NCBI GenBank assembly: GCA_016215025.1
Contig: JACRMI010000164.1
Coordinates: 176,410 to 240,409, forward strand
Length of the DNA stretch: 64,000 nucleotides
Source of the DNA: Chloroflexota bacterium
GTDB taxonomy: Bacteria > Chloroflexota > Anaerolineae > UBA4142
Reading direction: 5' to 3'
A program made the position numbers and the translations under genes. Positions 1 to 8,337 of this stretch are shown piece by piece. Every line of letters begins with the position of its first letter. The stretch's first letter is position 1. The notes under the pieces were generated by a model, which searched no databases, was not told the origin of the DNA, and saw only the letters and a list, made by a program, of their open reading frames with translations.

Positions 1-1
1 G

Positions 2-1318
2 CGACAATTCGCGGAAGAGAAATTGGAACAAGCCGGTGATGAAGCCGAGCAAGTTTCCAAGCGGCATACGGCGTACTATGCCGAGTTCCTGCATCAGCGC
101 ACGCCTTACGTGCGTGGCGCGCAGAGCAAACAAGCCCTCGACGAGATCGACGCGGATCTTGGAAATATTCGTGGCATGTGGCAATGGGCCAGCGCAAATC
201 AGAAATGGCAGGCGCTGGATCGCGCGTTGGAATGTCTTTACCTTTTCTACGACATCCGCAGTCGGTTTCAGGAAGGTCGCGAAATGTTCGACCTGGCGGA
301 CCACGCGCTCGCGCAGGCAACCTCTCAGAACGCAGAAACGAATTTGGTGCGCGCGCGCGTGCTAGCGCGGCAAGCGATCTTTCGCTACCGGGAGGATGAT
401 TTTGAGGGGGCCAAGGAATCCGCCGGGGCGAGTCTGGCGATTGCGCGCGCATTGGCCGCGCCGAAAGAGATCGGCTTGGCGCTCAGTTGTTTGGGGAATA
501 TTTCATTCTCGCTGGGCGATTATGCGGCAGCGCGCAAGTGGCATCTGGAAAAACTCGCGTTGGATAGAATTGAAAATGATGCGTGGAAGATTTCCGTTAC
601 GCTCAACAATCTTGCGATTACGGCCAACGCGCAAGGAGACCTGGATCAAGCCCAAACGTATTTTAGGCAAAGCATTGCGCTCAAGCGCGAGATCGGCGAC
701 CGGCGCGGCTTGGCAACCTCGCTCGACAATTTCGGCATCGTGCTGTCGAACCAGGGCAATTACGTTGCCGCGTACGAATGTCGTCAAGAGGCCTTGGCGC
801 TCTGCCAGGAAATCGGCGACCGCGACGGCGCGGCGCGGGCGTTGAACAATCTCGGACGGGTTCTTGGCCTGCAAAAAAAGTACGCCGAGGCGCAAGCGCG
901 GTTGCAAGAATCGCTCAGCATCAGTCGCGAAATTGGCAACCGCGAGATGATCATGTTTGCGCAGCAAAACTTGGGTGGGGTGGCGTGCGAGATCGGAGAC
1001 TATACCTCAGCCGCCGAGCATTTGCGCGGCGCGCTCGAAATCGCGTTGGACATCCAAACTGTTCCGATCGCTTTGCATGCGTTGGTGCTTTGGGCAAAAC
1101 TATTCGTCCAGCGTGGTCAACGCGCGCGCGCGCTTGAACTCTTGACCTTTGTGTTTGCCCAGTCCGCCATAACCCTCGAAGCGAAACATGATGCTGCGCC
1201 AATACTTGCGAAACTTGGCGTTGCGCTAACGCCTGAAACAATCACGGCAGCGCAAGAACGCGGCAAGACGCAAACGCTCGAAACGATCGCGGCAGAGATT
1301 TTGGAGCAGAGACCCTAA
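2..1318 (+). CDS. C-terminal TPR part of a STAND-type regulator, cut by window edge
   Basis: The frame is open from the first bases, so only the last 438 residues are present. It begins RQFAEEKLEQAG, the helical linker that in AfsR/SARP- and LuxR-type STAND ATPases joins the NB-ARC/winged-helix part to a TPR tail. From about residue 130 there are tandem ~40-residue TPR units of the type AQGDLDQAQTYFRQSIAL, each with the small-hydrophobic pattern and a REIGD turn. The TPRs would bind a partner or ligand. The NTPase and DNA-binding parts must lie upstream of the window. The gene ends 82 bp before mrp on the same strand. The TPR call is firm; the parent family is inferred. Confidence 0.8.
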   Translation, partial: RQFAEEKLEQAGDEAEQVSKRHTAYYAEFLHQRTPYVRGAQSKQALDEIDADLGNIRGMWQWASANQKWQALDRALECLYLFYDIRSRFQEGREMFDLADHALAQATSQNAETNLVRARVLARQAIFRYREDDFEGAKESAGASLAIARALAAPKEIGLALSCLGNISFSLGDYAAARKWHLEKLALDRIENDAWKISVTLNNLAITANAQGDLDQAQTYFRQSIALKREIGDRRGLATSLDNFGIVLSNQGNYVAAYECRQEALALCQEIGDRDGAARALNNLGRVLGLQKKYAEAQARLQESLSISREIGNREMIMFAQQNLGGVACEIGDYTSAAEHLRGALEIALDIQTVPIALHALVLWAKLFVQRGQRARALELLTFVFAQSAITLEAKHDAAPILAKLGVALTPETITAAQERGKTQTLETIAAEILEQRP

Positions 1319-1363
1319 ATTCCTTTTTACGATTTTCCAACAACTCGCCTAACGAAAATTGAG

Positions 1364-1369
1364 TATAAT
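1364..1369 (+). promoter_or_regulatory. -10 box (TATAAT) upstream of mrp
   Basis: A perfect TATAAT lies 31 bp before the mrp start. No good -35 is present at 17 bp spacing (CAACTC). It suggests mrp has its own promoter in the short gap behind the TPR gene. Confidence 0.45.
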
Positions 1370-1400
1370 ATCGGTGAAATTAAACCAACAAGGATTGGAA

Positions 1401-2492
1401 ATGATTACTGAACAGCAAGTTCTCGGCGCACTAGGAAAAGTTCAAGAACCCGAACTCCACCGCGATCTCGTTTCGTTGAATATGATCAAGGACATCAAGA
1501 TTCAAAATGATGCGGTGAATTTTACGATTGTATTGACCACGCCCGCTTGTCCCTTGCGCGGTCAAATTGAATCAGAGGCGAAAGCTGCCGTCGCTACACT
1601 CGGCGCAAAGCAAATCAACATCAAATGGGATTCGAGCGTGCCCAGCGATAAACGCATCAGCGGCAAGCTCAATATTCCGGTCAAATCGACCATTGCGGTT
1701 GCATCCGGCAAAGGCGGCGTCGGCAAAACGACGGTGTCGGTAAATCTCGCCGTGGCGCTCGCGCAGATGGGCGCTAAAGTTGGCTTGATGGACGCCGATG
1801 TTTATGGGCCGAACATTCCGATCATGATGGGCGTCAACGAACAGCCGCGCGCAACCGCCGATCAGCGCATCATTCCGCTCGAAGCGTACGGCGTCAAGTT
1901 GATGTCGATGGGTTTTCTCGTTTCGCCGGAGCAAGCCGTCATCTGGCGCGGTCCAATGCTGCATAGCGCGGTCCGCCAATTTCTTACCGATGTCGAATGG
2001 GGCGAACTCGATTATCTCGTAATCGATCTGCCGCCCGGAACCGGCGATGTGCAAATCACACTCGCGCAATCGGTGCCGTTGACGGGTGGTGTCGTGGTAG
2101 CGACTCCGCAAGATGTCGCGCTTGCCGATGTTATTAAAGGCATCATGATGTTTCAGAAACTCGAAGTGCCGGTGCTGGGCGTGGTCGAAAACATGTCGTA
2201 CTTTTTATGCCCGCACTGTAACGAGCGCACCGATATTTTCGCGCACGGCGGCGCAAAAAAGATGGCGGAGAAATACGGCGCGGCGTTCCTCGGCGAAATT
2301 CCGTTGGACACGGCGATTCGTATCGGCGGCGATAGCGGCAAGCCGATCACGGTGGCGCAACCAAAGTCAGCGTATGCGAAAATTTTCCAAGAGATCGCGC
2401 AACGTGTCGCAGCGCAGGTCAGCGTAATGAACGTGCAAGCGGCGCAAGGCGATTTGATCTCCGGCGCAAGCATTCCCATCATGCGCCGGTAG
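1401..2492 (+). CDS. mrp: Mrp/ApbC/NBP35-family iron-sulfur carrier ATPase
   Basis: Cytosolic P-loop ATPase that carries and delivers [4Fe-4S] clusters to apo-proteins. The 363-residue chain has an N-terminal MIP18/DUF59 domain (about 1-75, with TPACPLRGQIESE), a deviant Walker A (ASGKGGVGKTTVSVNLA), the switch DADVYGPNIP, and the DLPPGTGD motif typical of Mrp. Near residue 270 is the FLCPHC pair, the CxxC that binds the bridging cluster. I chose ATG 1401 because it begins the DUF59 domain and follows AGGATTGG; a longer in-frame start at 1359 would run through the -10 box. The length is normal for the family. A large FeS and haem proteome downstream fits a need for such a carrier. Confidence 0.95.
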   Translation: MITEQQVLGALGKVQEPELHRDLVSLNMIKDIKIQNDAVNFTIVLTTPACPLRGQIESEAKAAVATLGAKQINIKWDSSVPSDKRISGKLNIPVKSTIAVASGKGGVGKTTVSVNLAVALAQMGAKVGLMDADVYGPNIPIMMGVNEQPRATADQRIIPLEAYGVKLMSMGFLVSPEQAVIWRGPMLHSAVRQFLTDVEWGELDYLVIDLPPGTGDVQITLAQSVPLTGGVVVATPQDVALADVIKGIMMFQKLEVPVLGVVENMSYFLCPHCNERTDIFAHGGAKKMAEKYGAAFLGEIPLDTAIRIGGDSGKPITVAQPKSAYAKIFQEIAQRVAAQVSVMNVQAAQGDLISGASIPIMRR

Positions 2493-2511
2493 CAATCGAC
2501 AGGAGCCTTAT

Positions 2512-2570
2512 CCCCACAGACAAAAAGAAACACGGAAAAAGAATTTCCGTGTTTCTTTTTGTCTGTGGGG
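2512..2570. terminator. Bidirectional terminator between convergent genes
   Basis: A perfect 27-bp inverted repeat (2512-2538 with 2544-2570), beginning CCCCACAGACAAAAAG, closes a 5-nt loop. A-rich and T-rich flanks (AAAATTTTTT at 2571-2580) lie on the downstream side. It separates mrp from the convergent PD40 gene and can stop transcription both ways. Confidence 0.85.
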
Positions 2571-2580
2571 AAAATTTTTT

Positions 2581-3975
2581 TTACCGCCAATCGATTACGC
2601 GTTCGTTGTTGAAATTATAAGTAATCGGAATCGAATCGGTGACATTCTTGAGCACTTGCTTCAAGCCCGTTCCATCGACGTTGATGGCGTAGAATTCCCA
2701 CTTGCCACCGCGATCCGAGAGGAACAGAATTTGCTTGCCATCGGGCGACCAAGTCGGCGCAACATTGTTGGTCACGTAGAACGCGAGCGGGTTCGGATGG
2801 GTTAACGGTGTGGGATTGTTTCCATCCCAGTTCATCACGTTGATTTCCCAATGATCGTGCTGGCGTGTTTGAAAAACGATTTGCTTGCCATCGGGGCTGT
2901 AACGCGCCGATTGCACGGCCGGGTTCTGCGTATAGATTTTCACTGCATCCTGATCCGGTGTGCCCGTCGTCAGAATGCCAAAGTTCGCATCGGCGTACGC
3001 AATCGTCTTGTTGTCCGTGCCAAACGTCGGCGAGAAACAATAGTTGGTGCAGCGCGGTTCGGTGATCGCTTTGGAGTTCACATCGATCAGAATGAGTTTC
3101 CAATGTGGGTTGGCAGGAAAGCTAAAACAGCCAAAGGGACCAAAGCAAAAACTCATCTCGTCGAGCTGCCCACCTTTTTGCTGCGTAAACGCGATTTTGC
3201 TTCCATCGCGACTCCATTCCGGCTGCAGCGCCGTATTGGAGCTATAGATCGCTTGCTCGTTCGTACCATCGGCATTGGCGACGAACAAACCGGCCGGATA
3301 ATTCCAACGCGTGAACGCAATGCGCTTGGCATCCACCGTCCACACCGGATCGATAGCGCCGGTCGTGATGCGCGTGAGATTCGAGCCGTCGCCGTTCACT
3401 AGATAAACGACTCCGCCGTTCGCGTCGCGGAAAAGTAATTTGCCGCTGAGCGTTCCGGTCGGAACCGGTGTGGCGAACAAAGGTGTGGGGAGTGGCGTCG
3501 GCGTTATGGTGGGCGCAAGAGTTACACTCGCACCGCTGACCAACAATCGATACGAAACTGGGAATGGATTGTTGTTCGTGACAACCGCAAAGTAGCGACC
3601 CGAGGTTCGGAATGCGCCGAGCCAAACCAGGTCGTGAATCGCCGCGGCGCTCGCGGCGCTTGGCTGCGAACCCAGCCCAACCGGTTTTGTCGTGGGGTCT
3701 TGCAGCCAAGCGGTTGCTTGCTCTGGCGTGTAGATTGCGAGGCGAAGATTCGGTGCGCCGTTGGCATCCACATCGACTTCAACTTGCGACTTGTCTGCGC
3801 CATAGTCGAAATAGTACCAGGCGCTCGCGTTCGGCGCGAGCGTTTGGAATGTGCCGGTCACCATCAACGGATCCCAGGATCCTGCGCCGGTGGGTGCGCC
3901 CGCAAAAACCGCAGGCACAGTCAACGCGGCGGTGATCACGATCAAAGCTAATCCAACTAGATACAGTCGTTTCAT
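2581..3975 (-). CDS. Secreted PD40 (TolB-like) beta-propeller protein
   Basis: 464 residues. An N-terminal signal peptide (MKRLYLVGLALIVITAALTV, cleavage near VFA-GA) sends it across the membrane. Residues ~35-160 form a beta-sandwich resembling bacterial pre-peptidase C-terminal domains (ASAWYYFDYGADKSQVEVDV). A Pro/Thr linker (TPTPLPTPLF) follows. From ~175 to the end there are PD40 blades: PVWTVDAKRIAFTR, QPEWSRDGSKIAFTQ, ARYSPDGKQIVFQ and PTWSPDGKQILFLSDRGG. TolB-like propellers usually bind proteins or peptides; no catalytic residues are visible. The start has AAAGGAC 6 nt upstream. It is monocistronic and faces mrp across a shared terminator. The partner is unknown. Confidence 0.85.
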   Translation of the reverse strand: MKRLYLVGLALIVITAALTVPAVFAGAPTGAGSWDPLMVTGTFQTLAPNASAWYYFDYGADKSQVEVDVDANGAPNLRLAIYTPEQATAWLQDPTTKPVGLGSQPSAASAAAIHDLVWLGAFRTSGRYFAVVTNNNPFPVSYRLLVSGASVTLAPTITPTPLPTPLFATPVPTGTLSGKLLFRDANGGVVYLVNGDGSNLTRITTGAIDPVWTVDAKRIAFTRWNYPAGLFVANADGTNEQAIYSSNTALQPEWSRDGSKIAFTQQKGGQLDEMSFCFGPFGCFSFPANPHWKLILIDVNSKAITEPRCTNYCFSPTFGTDNKTIAYADANFGILTTGTPDQDAVKIYTQNPAVQSARYSPDGKQIVFQTRQHDHWEINVMNWDGNNPTPLTHPNPLAFYVTNNVAPTWSPDGKQILFLSDRGGKWEFYAINVDGTGLKQVLKNVTDSIPITYNFNNERVIDWR

Positions 3976-4010
3976 GTTTGTCCTTTCTGCGATGAAGACC
4001 CTGTCCGAAT

Positions 4011-4078
4011 GTCAGGCTGAGCAGCGCCAAGCATCTCTTTATGCGAAGATTGAGACCCTTCGCTTTGCTCAGGGTGAC
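4011..4078. repeat. Dispersed palindromic element, copy R1
   Basis: Ends GTCAGGCTGAGC and GCTCAGGGTGAC form imperfect terminal inverted repeats around CATCTC..GAGACCCTTCGC. Related copies are at 31263, 33794 and 54375, with partial relatives at 10539 and 59772. This copy fills the gap between the PD40 gene and the macro-domain gene. Confidence 0.75.
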
Positions 4079-4160
4079 AATCGTTTTCATTGGGTTAGGG
4101 TCTCTATTGCGAACTATCGAGAATCATATCCAGACTGGATATAGTGTCAAATTCGGGACA

Positions 4161-4191
4161 AAAAAATAGAGCGTCGTTCGACGCTCTATTT
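4161..4191 (-). terminator. Terminator of the macro-domain gene
   Basis: On the minus strand AAATAGAGCGTC (4180-4191) pairs perfectly with GACGCTCTATTT (4164-4175) across a 4-nt loop, followed by a run of T. It sits 22 bp after the stop of the macro-domain gene. Confidence 0.85.
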
Positions 4192-4212
4192 ACGTTTCTG
4201 GGATTCGATCGG

Positions 4213-4752
4213 TTACATTTTTCCAGTAACTTGTTCCAACACGCGTTGGTGCGTTTCCAGTGCACGCGAATCGTACAGCACGTAGCGCACCAATTCGATT
4301 TCGGGATGCTCACGCAAATAAGCGATGATCGTGTCGAAAGCGATGCGTGCGGCATCTTGCACGGGGTAACCGTAAATACCGGTGGAGATCGCGGGGAACG
4401 CCACCGTCGCGCAATTGTTTTGCGAGGCGAGATGGAGACAAGTGCGATAGGCATTCGCAAGCAATTCCGATTCGCCCGATTGTCCGCCGCGATAGACGGG
4501 ACCGACGGCGTGAATGACGTGGCGCGCTCTTAACTTGTACCCGCGCGTGATTTTTGCGCTACCGGTTGGACAGCCACCCAGCATGCGACACTCGTCCAAC
4601 AACTGGGAACCGGCCGCGCGATGGATTGCCCCATCGACGCCGCCGCCGCCGAGGAGCGACGAATTGGCCGCATTGACAATCGCATCGACATCTTGCTGTG
4701 TGATGTCGCCTTGCACCAATTCGATCGTCGAGTCACCGATTTTCATTTGCAT
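4213..4752 (-). CDS. Macro-domain protein (ADP-ribose / O-acetyl-ADP-ribose hydrolase type)
   Basis: A 179-residue stand-alone macro domain of the YmdB/TARG-like type. It has the adenosine-binding GDIT (15-18), the ribose/phosphate motif VNAANSSLLGGGGVDGAIH, and the second phosphate loop FPAISTGIYGYPV. Known members remove ADP-ribose from proteins or hydrolyse O-acetyl-ADP-ribose. Its start overlaps the 3' end of the upstream nucleotidyltransferase gene by 20 bp, so the two are translationally coupled. A nucleotidyltransferase next to a macro domain is suggestive of a modify/reverse pair, but that pairing is inference. A second ATG two codons in (4746) is possible. Confidence 0.92.
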   Translation of the reverse strand: MQMKIGDSTIELVQGDITQQDVDAIVNAANSSLLGGGGVDGAIHRAAGSQLLDECRMLGGCPTGSAKITRGYKLRARHVIHAVGPVYRGGQSGESELLANAYRTCLHLASQNNCATVAFPAISTGIYGYPVQDAARIAFDTIIAYLREHPEIELVRYVLYDSRALETHQRVLEQVTGKM

Positions 4753-5554
4753 TTCCGACTCCGGGATTCAATTGTACTTGTTTCAAAAGTTGACGCTGGT
4801 TCTCACGCAGTTGCATCTGACCCTGGGTGAGTCGATCAAGATCATGTTCCAGAAAATCCAGAAACCGCTCAAGTGATTTGGTGATGGAAGACAAATCGTA
4901 CGACGGCACTGTTGCCGCAAGATGAGATTGCAGTTCGGCATCGGCGGTCGCTTGAAAGAATTGCAGCGGGCGCACGCCGTCATGTGTGCGCGAGTAGAGT
5001 TCCATCACGAGCGCGCGCATCCGATGCAAGAAATCAATCGCGCTCCAAAGCCGACCACGCTGCAAAGCGACCTTTGTTTCGACGGCGTACCGCACGCATC
5101 GATCCAATAATGCATCGAACGTATCTTCGCTCGCGTGCCGATTGGCATTCCCAGCCGCTTTGATCGCCGTCTCGTCGATTCGTCCGGTGAGCACTAGCAT
5201 ATCATCGACAATGTTCGGACTGGTTGAACGGAGCGGATGGTATCGGATGGACAACTCCATCAACGATTCCAAGACGATGTCGGCCTCGTCGTCGCCATCG
5301 GGAATAATCAGCGCGGCGCGTTCACCCAACGATGCGAACGAATTGCACAAGCGGGTCAATTCCTCGCTAACGTTTACGACGACATCATCGCCGATTAAGA
5401 CGTCGAGGTCAAGATCGGAATAACGATCCCAATTGCCGCGCGCCAGCGACCCAAATAGTACAATCGCCTGAATGCGCGGATCATTGGCGTAATAAGCTAC
5501 GATCGCTTGAAGCAACGCTTGGTGCTGCGGCGTCCCAGGATAATCTTTGACCAT
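4733..5554 (-). CDS. MNT-type nucleotidyltransferase
   Basis: 273 residues. The N-terminal ~110 residues are a pol-beta-type nucleotidyltransferase core with FGSLARGNWDRYSDLDLDV, the G-S-x(10-11)-D-x-D metal site, and a third acid in ADIVLE. The C-terminal ~150 residues are mostly helical (RCVRYAVETKVALQRGRLWS) and resemble the four-helix substrate- or partner-binding part of kanamycin-nucleotidyltransferase-like and MNT proteins. Such enzymes transfer NMP to small molecules or proteins, including AMPylation in HEPN/MNT modules; no HEPN gene is adjacent. It is followed with overlap by the macro-domain gene and preceded by the methyltransferase gene 2 bp upstream. Confidence 0.8.
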   Translation of the reverse strand: MVKDYPGTPQHQALLQAIVAYYANDPRIQAIVLFGSLARGNWDRYSDLDLDVLIGDDVVVNVSEELTRLCNSFASLGERAALIIPDGDDEADIVLESLMELSIRYHPLRSTSPNIVDDMLVLTGRIDETAIKAAGNANRHASEDTFDALLDRCVRYAVETKVALQRGRLWSAIDFLHRMRALVMELYSRTHDGVRPLQFFQATADAELQSHLAATVPSYDLSSITKSLERFLDFLEHDLDRLTQGQMQLRENQRQLLKQVQLNPGVGNANENR

Positions 5555-5556
5555 GA

Positions 5557-6441
5557 TTAAGGACCACTGCGCTTGAACACCGCCAGCGCATCGACATCCG
5601 TGCGGCGCTGCGCGGCAAGCTCAAGCCAGGGTTCGTTCGCGACCTGATCGATGCATTCGCCATAGGCGCAAACACTGACTGCGCGTCCGCGGGTTGCGTC
5701 TTTAATTTTTTTCAGCACATTCGCCAGCATCGCGCCTTTGAACGGCGTGTACATGAAAAAGACCGTTCCGTCGGCGTAAGGTGCATCGCGCGCATCGACG
5801 TTGATGAACTGAACACTCGACAGGTTCAATCGTTGCGCTGAGTGACGCGCATAATCGCAATAAGCTGGCTCAAATTCGATACCGTGAGTCCGTGCGCCGG
5901 TCAAGAGATGGACGAGAATGCACACCTGCCCCAAGCCCGAACCCAAGTCGTAGAAAATATCATCGCGCGTAATGAGCATCATTTCGGTCAACTCAAGGAT
6001 CACGCGCGCCGGCGTCGGCTGATAAAAGACCATTTCGGGCTCGCGCGTGCGTGTCTCGTGCGGTATCGTGTCGAGACGTAGCAAGCCATTCACAAAAACG
6101 TCGAGTTGATCGTAGCCGCGTTCGGAAGAAACCGGCTTACGAACATGGTGATCGAATTCTTGACGGAGACACTCGCCTCGCAGCGTACCGTTCGCAATGC
6201 CAGCCCGTACTCGGCGAAAAATCTCTTCATCGATAGCGGCGAATTGATCGCGCAAAATCTGGGCGCGCTGTACGAGTTCGTTGCCATCGTCGTCCATGCG
6301 GTCGAGCAAGTGAAACTCGATTCGATCCAGCGCATCGGCTCTGCCCACGAAATTGATCTCCGCGCGCAGCGCGACATCGTTCTCAATGGCTTGAATCTCC
6401 GCCTGCATCTGATCGAACATCAAACGGGTGGTCGTCGTCAT
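5557..6441 (-). CDS. Class I SAM methyltransferase with DOT1-like motif I
   Basis: 294 residues. The N-terminal ~140 are helical. A Rossmann SAM-binding core follows, with motif I DIFYDLGSGLGQV, motif II THGIEFEPAYCDYA and a later YTPFKGAML strand/turn. The D-L-G-S-G-x-G-Q-V form and the following GIE are those of DOT1-like methyltransferases; the substrate here is unknown. I use the ATG at 6441 because it overlaps the rpiB-like stop as ATGA, giving coupled translation. The frame continues upstream to 6795, but that part is Arg/Cys-rich and only mirrors the rpiB-like gene. Normal codon use begins at MTTTTRLMFD. Confidence 0.75.
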   Translation of the reverse strand: MTTTTRLMFDQMQAEIQAIENDVALRAEINFVGRADALDRIEFHLLDRMDDDGNELVQRAQILRDQFAAIDEEIFRRVRAGIANGTLRGECLRQEFDHHVRKPVSSERGYDQLDVFVNGLLRLDTIPHETRTREPEMVFYQPTPARVILELTEMMLITRDDIFYDLGSGLGQVCILVHLLTGARTHGIEFEPAYCDYARHSAQRLNLSSVQFINVDARDAPYADGTVFFMYTPFKGAMLANVLKKIKDATRGRAVSVCAYGECIDQVANEPWLELAAQRRTDVDALAVFKRSGP

Positions 6442-6914
6442 ATTGTAACGTGTGGCTTGCGACCTGCAGCTTGATACTTTTTCTCGATCTCTCCAACCTG
6501 CGCGACGCATTCCACATCGACTGGATCGGTTCCGAGCGGCGTCGTGAACCATGCGTCGAGAATCTCTTTGGCGACAATTTCCGACGTGGCGCGCAAGCTC
6601 AAACACAAAACGTTCGCGCGGTTCCACAGCCGCGCACCCTTTGCCGTTTCCGCATCGTGACACAACGCGGCGCGAATCCCTGGCACTTTGTTCGCCGCAA
6701 TCGATACGCCCGTGCCGGTCCAACAACACACGATGCCTCCGTCGACCTCGCCGCGTGCGACACACTCTGCAACTTGCTGTGCCACACGCGTCCACGATTC
6801 CTTCACGCCGCGCAACGGTCCGAACAATTCAACCTGATATCCGCGCTTGTTCAACTCTTCGATAATCGTATCCGTCAAATGCGTTTGCTCATCCGAGCCG
6901 ACCGCTAGTTTCAT
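6438..6914 (-). CDS. RpiB/LacAB-family sugar-phosphate isomerase
   Basis: 158 residues, normal length. RpiB-type fold with MKLAVGSDEQTHL at the N terminus, the conserved GIVCCWTGTGVSIAANKVPG loop (family consensus GI..CGTG.G..IAANK..G) carrying a catalytic-type Cys, and RAALCHDAETA. RpiB interconverts ribose-5-P and ribulose-5-P in the pentose phosphate pathway; LacAB members act on galactose-6-P. The N-terminal SDEQ differs from the usual SDHAG, so the sugar specificity is open. ATG 6914 follows GAAAGAGGTAACC, a good ribosome site. It overlaps the methyltransferase gene by 4 bp. Confidence 0.85.
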   Translation of the reverse strand: MKLAVGSDEQTHLTDTIIEELNKRGYQVELFGPLRGVKESWTRVAQQVAECVARGEVDGGIVCCWTGTGVSIAANKVPGIRAALCHDAETAKGARLWNRANVLCLSLRATSEIVAKEILDAWFTTPLGTDPVDVECVAQVGEIEKKYQAAGRKPHVTI

Positions 6915-6951
6915 GGTTACCTCTTTCATCAAGCATTTTACTCTCAATGAG

Positions 6952-7048
6952 ATAAAACGTAAAACGTAAGCCGTGCTTCGTGTTGCGTGTTGCGTGTTCA
7001 ACCTTACGCAATCCTTTTACGGAACACGCATCACGCAACACGTTTTAT
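6952..7048. repeat. Imperfect inverted repeat built of CGTGTTGCGTGTT units
   Basis: ATAAAACGT at 6952 pairs with ACGTTTTAT at 7040-7048, and TGTTGCGTGTTGCGTGTTC pairs with GAACACGCATCACGCAACA. A similar GTGCTGCGTGCTGCGT stretch is at 55368. It lies in the divergent gap between the rpiB-like and DUF1893 genes. Confidence 0.6.
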
Positions 7049-7077
7049 TTGACACCCGTTTTACGCGGTGGTAAACT
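7049..7077 (+). promoter_or_regulatory. Sigma-70 promoter of a probably leaderless mRNA
   Basis: TTGACA (7049-7054), a 17-bp spacer and TAAACT (7072-7077). The predicted first nucleotide falls at about 7084, next to the ATG at 7085. No Shine-Dalgarno sequence precedes that ATG. Confidence 0.7.
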
Positions 7078-7084
7078 CACCGGC

Positions 7085-7528
7085 ATGACAGACCTTGAAA
7101 TCGCAAAACAAAAACTAAATTCCGATTCGCTCGCCTTTGTCATCGTCAATGCTGGTGCGATTCTTTGTGCGGGCACGCGCGAAGGCATCGGCGAATTGAT
7201 CGAAACAATAGACGCGCTTGGTGACACATTGCATGGTGCAGCGCTCGCCGATAAGATCGTTGGCAAAGCCGTCGCGATGGTGGCACGGGCGGCTCACATC
7301 CGCGCAGTGTACTCGCCGATGATGAGTCAAGCCGCGTGCGATGCCCTCGTCGTCGCGCACATTCCGTTCGAATACGATCACCTCGTTCCCCTTGTCCTCA
7401 ACAAACGCAACGATGGTCCCTGCCCCATGGAACGCTTAACGCTGCCAATCGACGAGCCTGCGCAAGCCACCGCTGCCTTGCGCGAATTTGTCAAAGCGCG
7501 CGCAACGCAACCACTCCGCACGGGTTAA
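7085..7528 (+). CDS. DUF1893 family protein (deaminase-like fold)
   Basis: 147 residues matching the DUF1893 family throughout: MTDLEIAKQKLNSDSLAFV at the start, VGKAVAMVARAAHIRAVYS in the middle, and the conserved LNKRNDGPCPMERLTL near the end. A structural member from Thermotoga (TM1506) has a cytidine-deaminase-like fold, but no activity is established. The Cys of CPME and upstream polar residues would be the candidates for a functional site. ATG 7085 is chosen because the promoter ends just before it. plsY follows 89 bp downstream on the same strand. Confidence 0.85.
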   Translation: MTDLEIAKQKLNSDSLAFVIVNAGAILCAGTREGIGELIETIDALGDTLHGAALADKIVGKAVAMVARAAHIRAVYSPMMSQAACDALVVAHIPFEYDHLVPLVLNKRNDGPCPMERLTLPIDEPAQATAALREFVKARATQPLRTG

Positions 7529-7617
7529 TACTGTCGTTCGTGGTGCGCGATTTACACTTGCACCAAACGCAAGTGCAGATGTCGCGCGCTACCAACCCAA
7601 ATGGATTGGAGGTACTT

Positions 7618-8331
7618 ATGACATTAGTAATCGCATGGGCAATCGGCGCGTTGATCGGTTATGCGTTCGGCGCATTTCCGACGGGCTTTTTTGTCGGCAA
7701 GCTTTGGAATGTGGATGTGCGCAAGCACGGCAGCGGTCGCACCGGCGGCACGAATGTTTTGCGCACCGTCGGCTGGCGCGCGTTCGCCTTGACCGTTGTC
7801 GGTGACGCACTCAAGGGAATTGTTCCTGTTCTCATCACGCAAGCCATCTATCCGACGATTCACAGCGCGCACGTCACCACCGTGATCGGCGTTTTGATCG
7901 GCAACAACTGGTCGCTGTGGATTACGCTGCTCACGAAACCGGACCCCGCGATGAAATTCGATGCACCGGTGCTGGGGGGCATTCAACGGGTCGTGCATCA
8001 AGGACGCGGCGGCGCGGGCGTCACCACGACGGCGGGTGCAGCCCTGGCGCTGTTTCCACCCGTCCCGCTGATCATTGTGCCATTTGGTATTGGCGCATTG
8101 CTTGCCACGAAATATGCCTCGGTGGGTTCGCTGACAGCGGCGACGTTGTTTCCCATCGTCATGGGCGCATTTGTTTTTACCGGCAATGCGCCGATCAGTT
8201 ATTTTATTCTGTCGCTCATTGTCTGCGTTCTCATCTACGTCGTTCACATTCCCAACATCGAACGATTGCGCGCGGGCAACGAAAGACGATTCGGCGCGCG
8301 CATGGGACAACGTCCAACTCGGTCGCAGTAA
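7618..8331 (+). CDS. plsY: PlsY-type glycerol-3-phosphate acyltransferase
   Basis: 237-residue integral membrane enzyme that moves an acyl group from acyl-phosphate to sn-glycerol-3-phosphate, the first step of phospholipid synthesis. All three PlsY motifs are visible: GSGRTGGTNVLRTVG, GDALKGIVPV and HQGRGGAGVTT (normally GGKGVAT). Five hydrophobic helices are seen. The segment LLTKPDPAMKFDAPVLGGIQ is an insert in the loop before motif 3 compared with usual ~200-residue members. ATG 7618 follows GGAGGTACTT, one of the best ribosome sites in the region. The solute-binding lipoprotein gene starts 6 bp after the stop, so they may share a transcript. Confidence 0.93.
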   Translation: MTLVIAWAIGALIGYAFGAFPTGFFVGKLWNVDVRKHGSGRTGGTNVLRTVGWRAFALTVVGDALKGIVPVLITQAIYPTIHSAHVTTVIGVLIGNNWSLWITLLTKPDPAMKFDAPVLGGIQRVVHQGRGGAGVTTTAGAALALFPPVPLIIVPFGIGALLATKYASVGSLTAATLFPIVMGAFVFTGNAPISYFILSLIVCVLIYVVHIPNIERLRAGNERRFGARMGQRPTRSQ

Positions 8332-8337
8332 ACATCG

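Noticed and set aside
6442..6795. N-terminal extension of the methyltransferase gene
   Set aside because: The 118 extra codons mirror the overlapping rpiB-like gene in another frame and are Arg/Cys-rich. The ATGA overlap gives a natural start at 6441.
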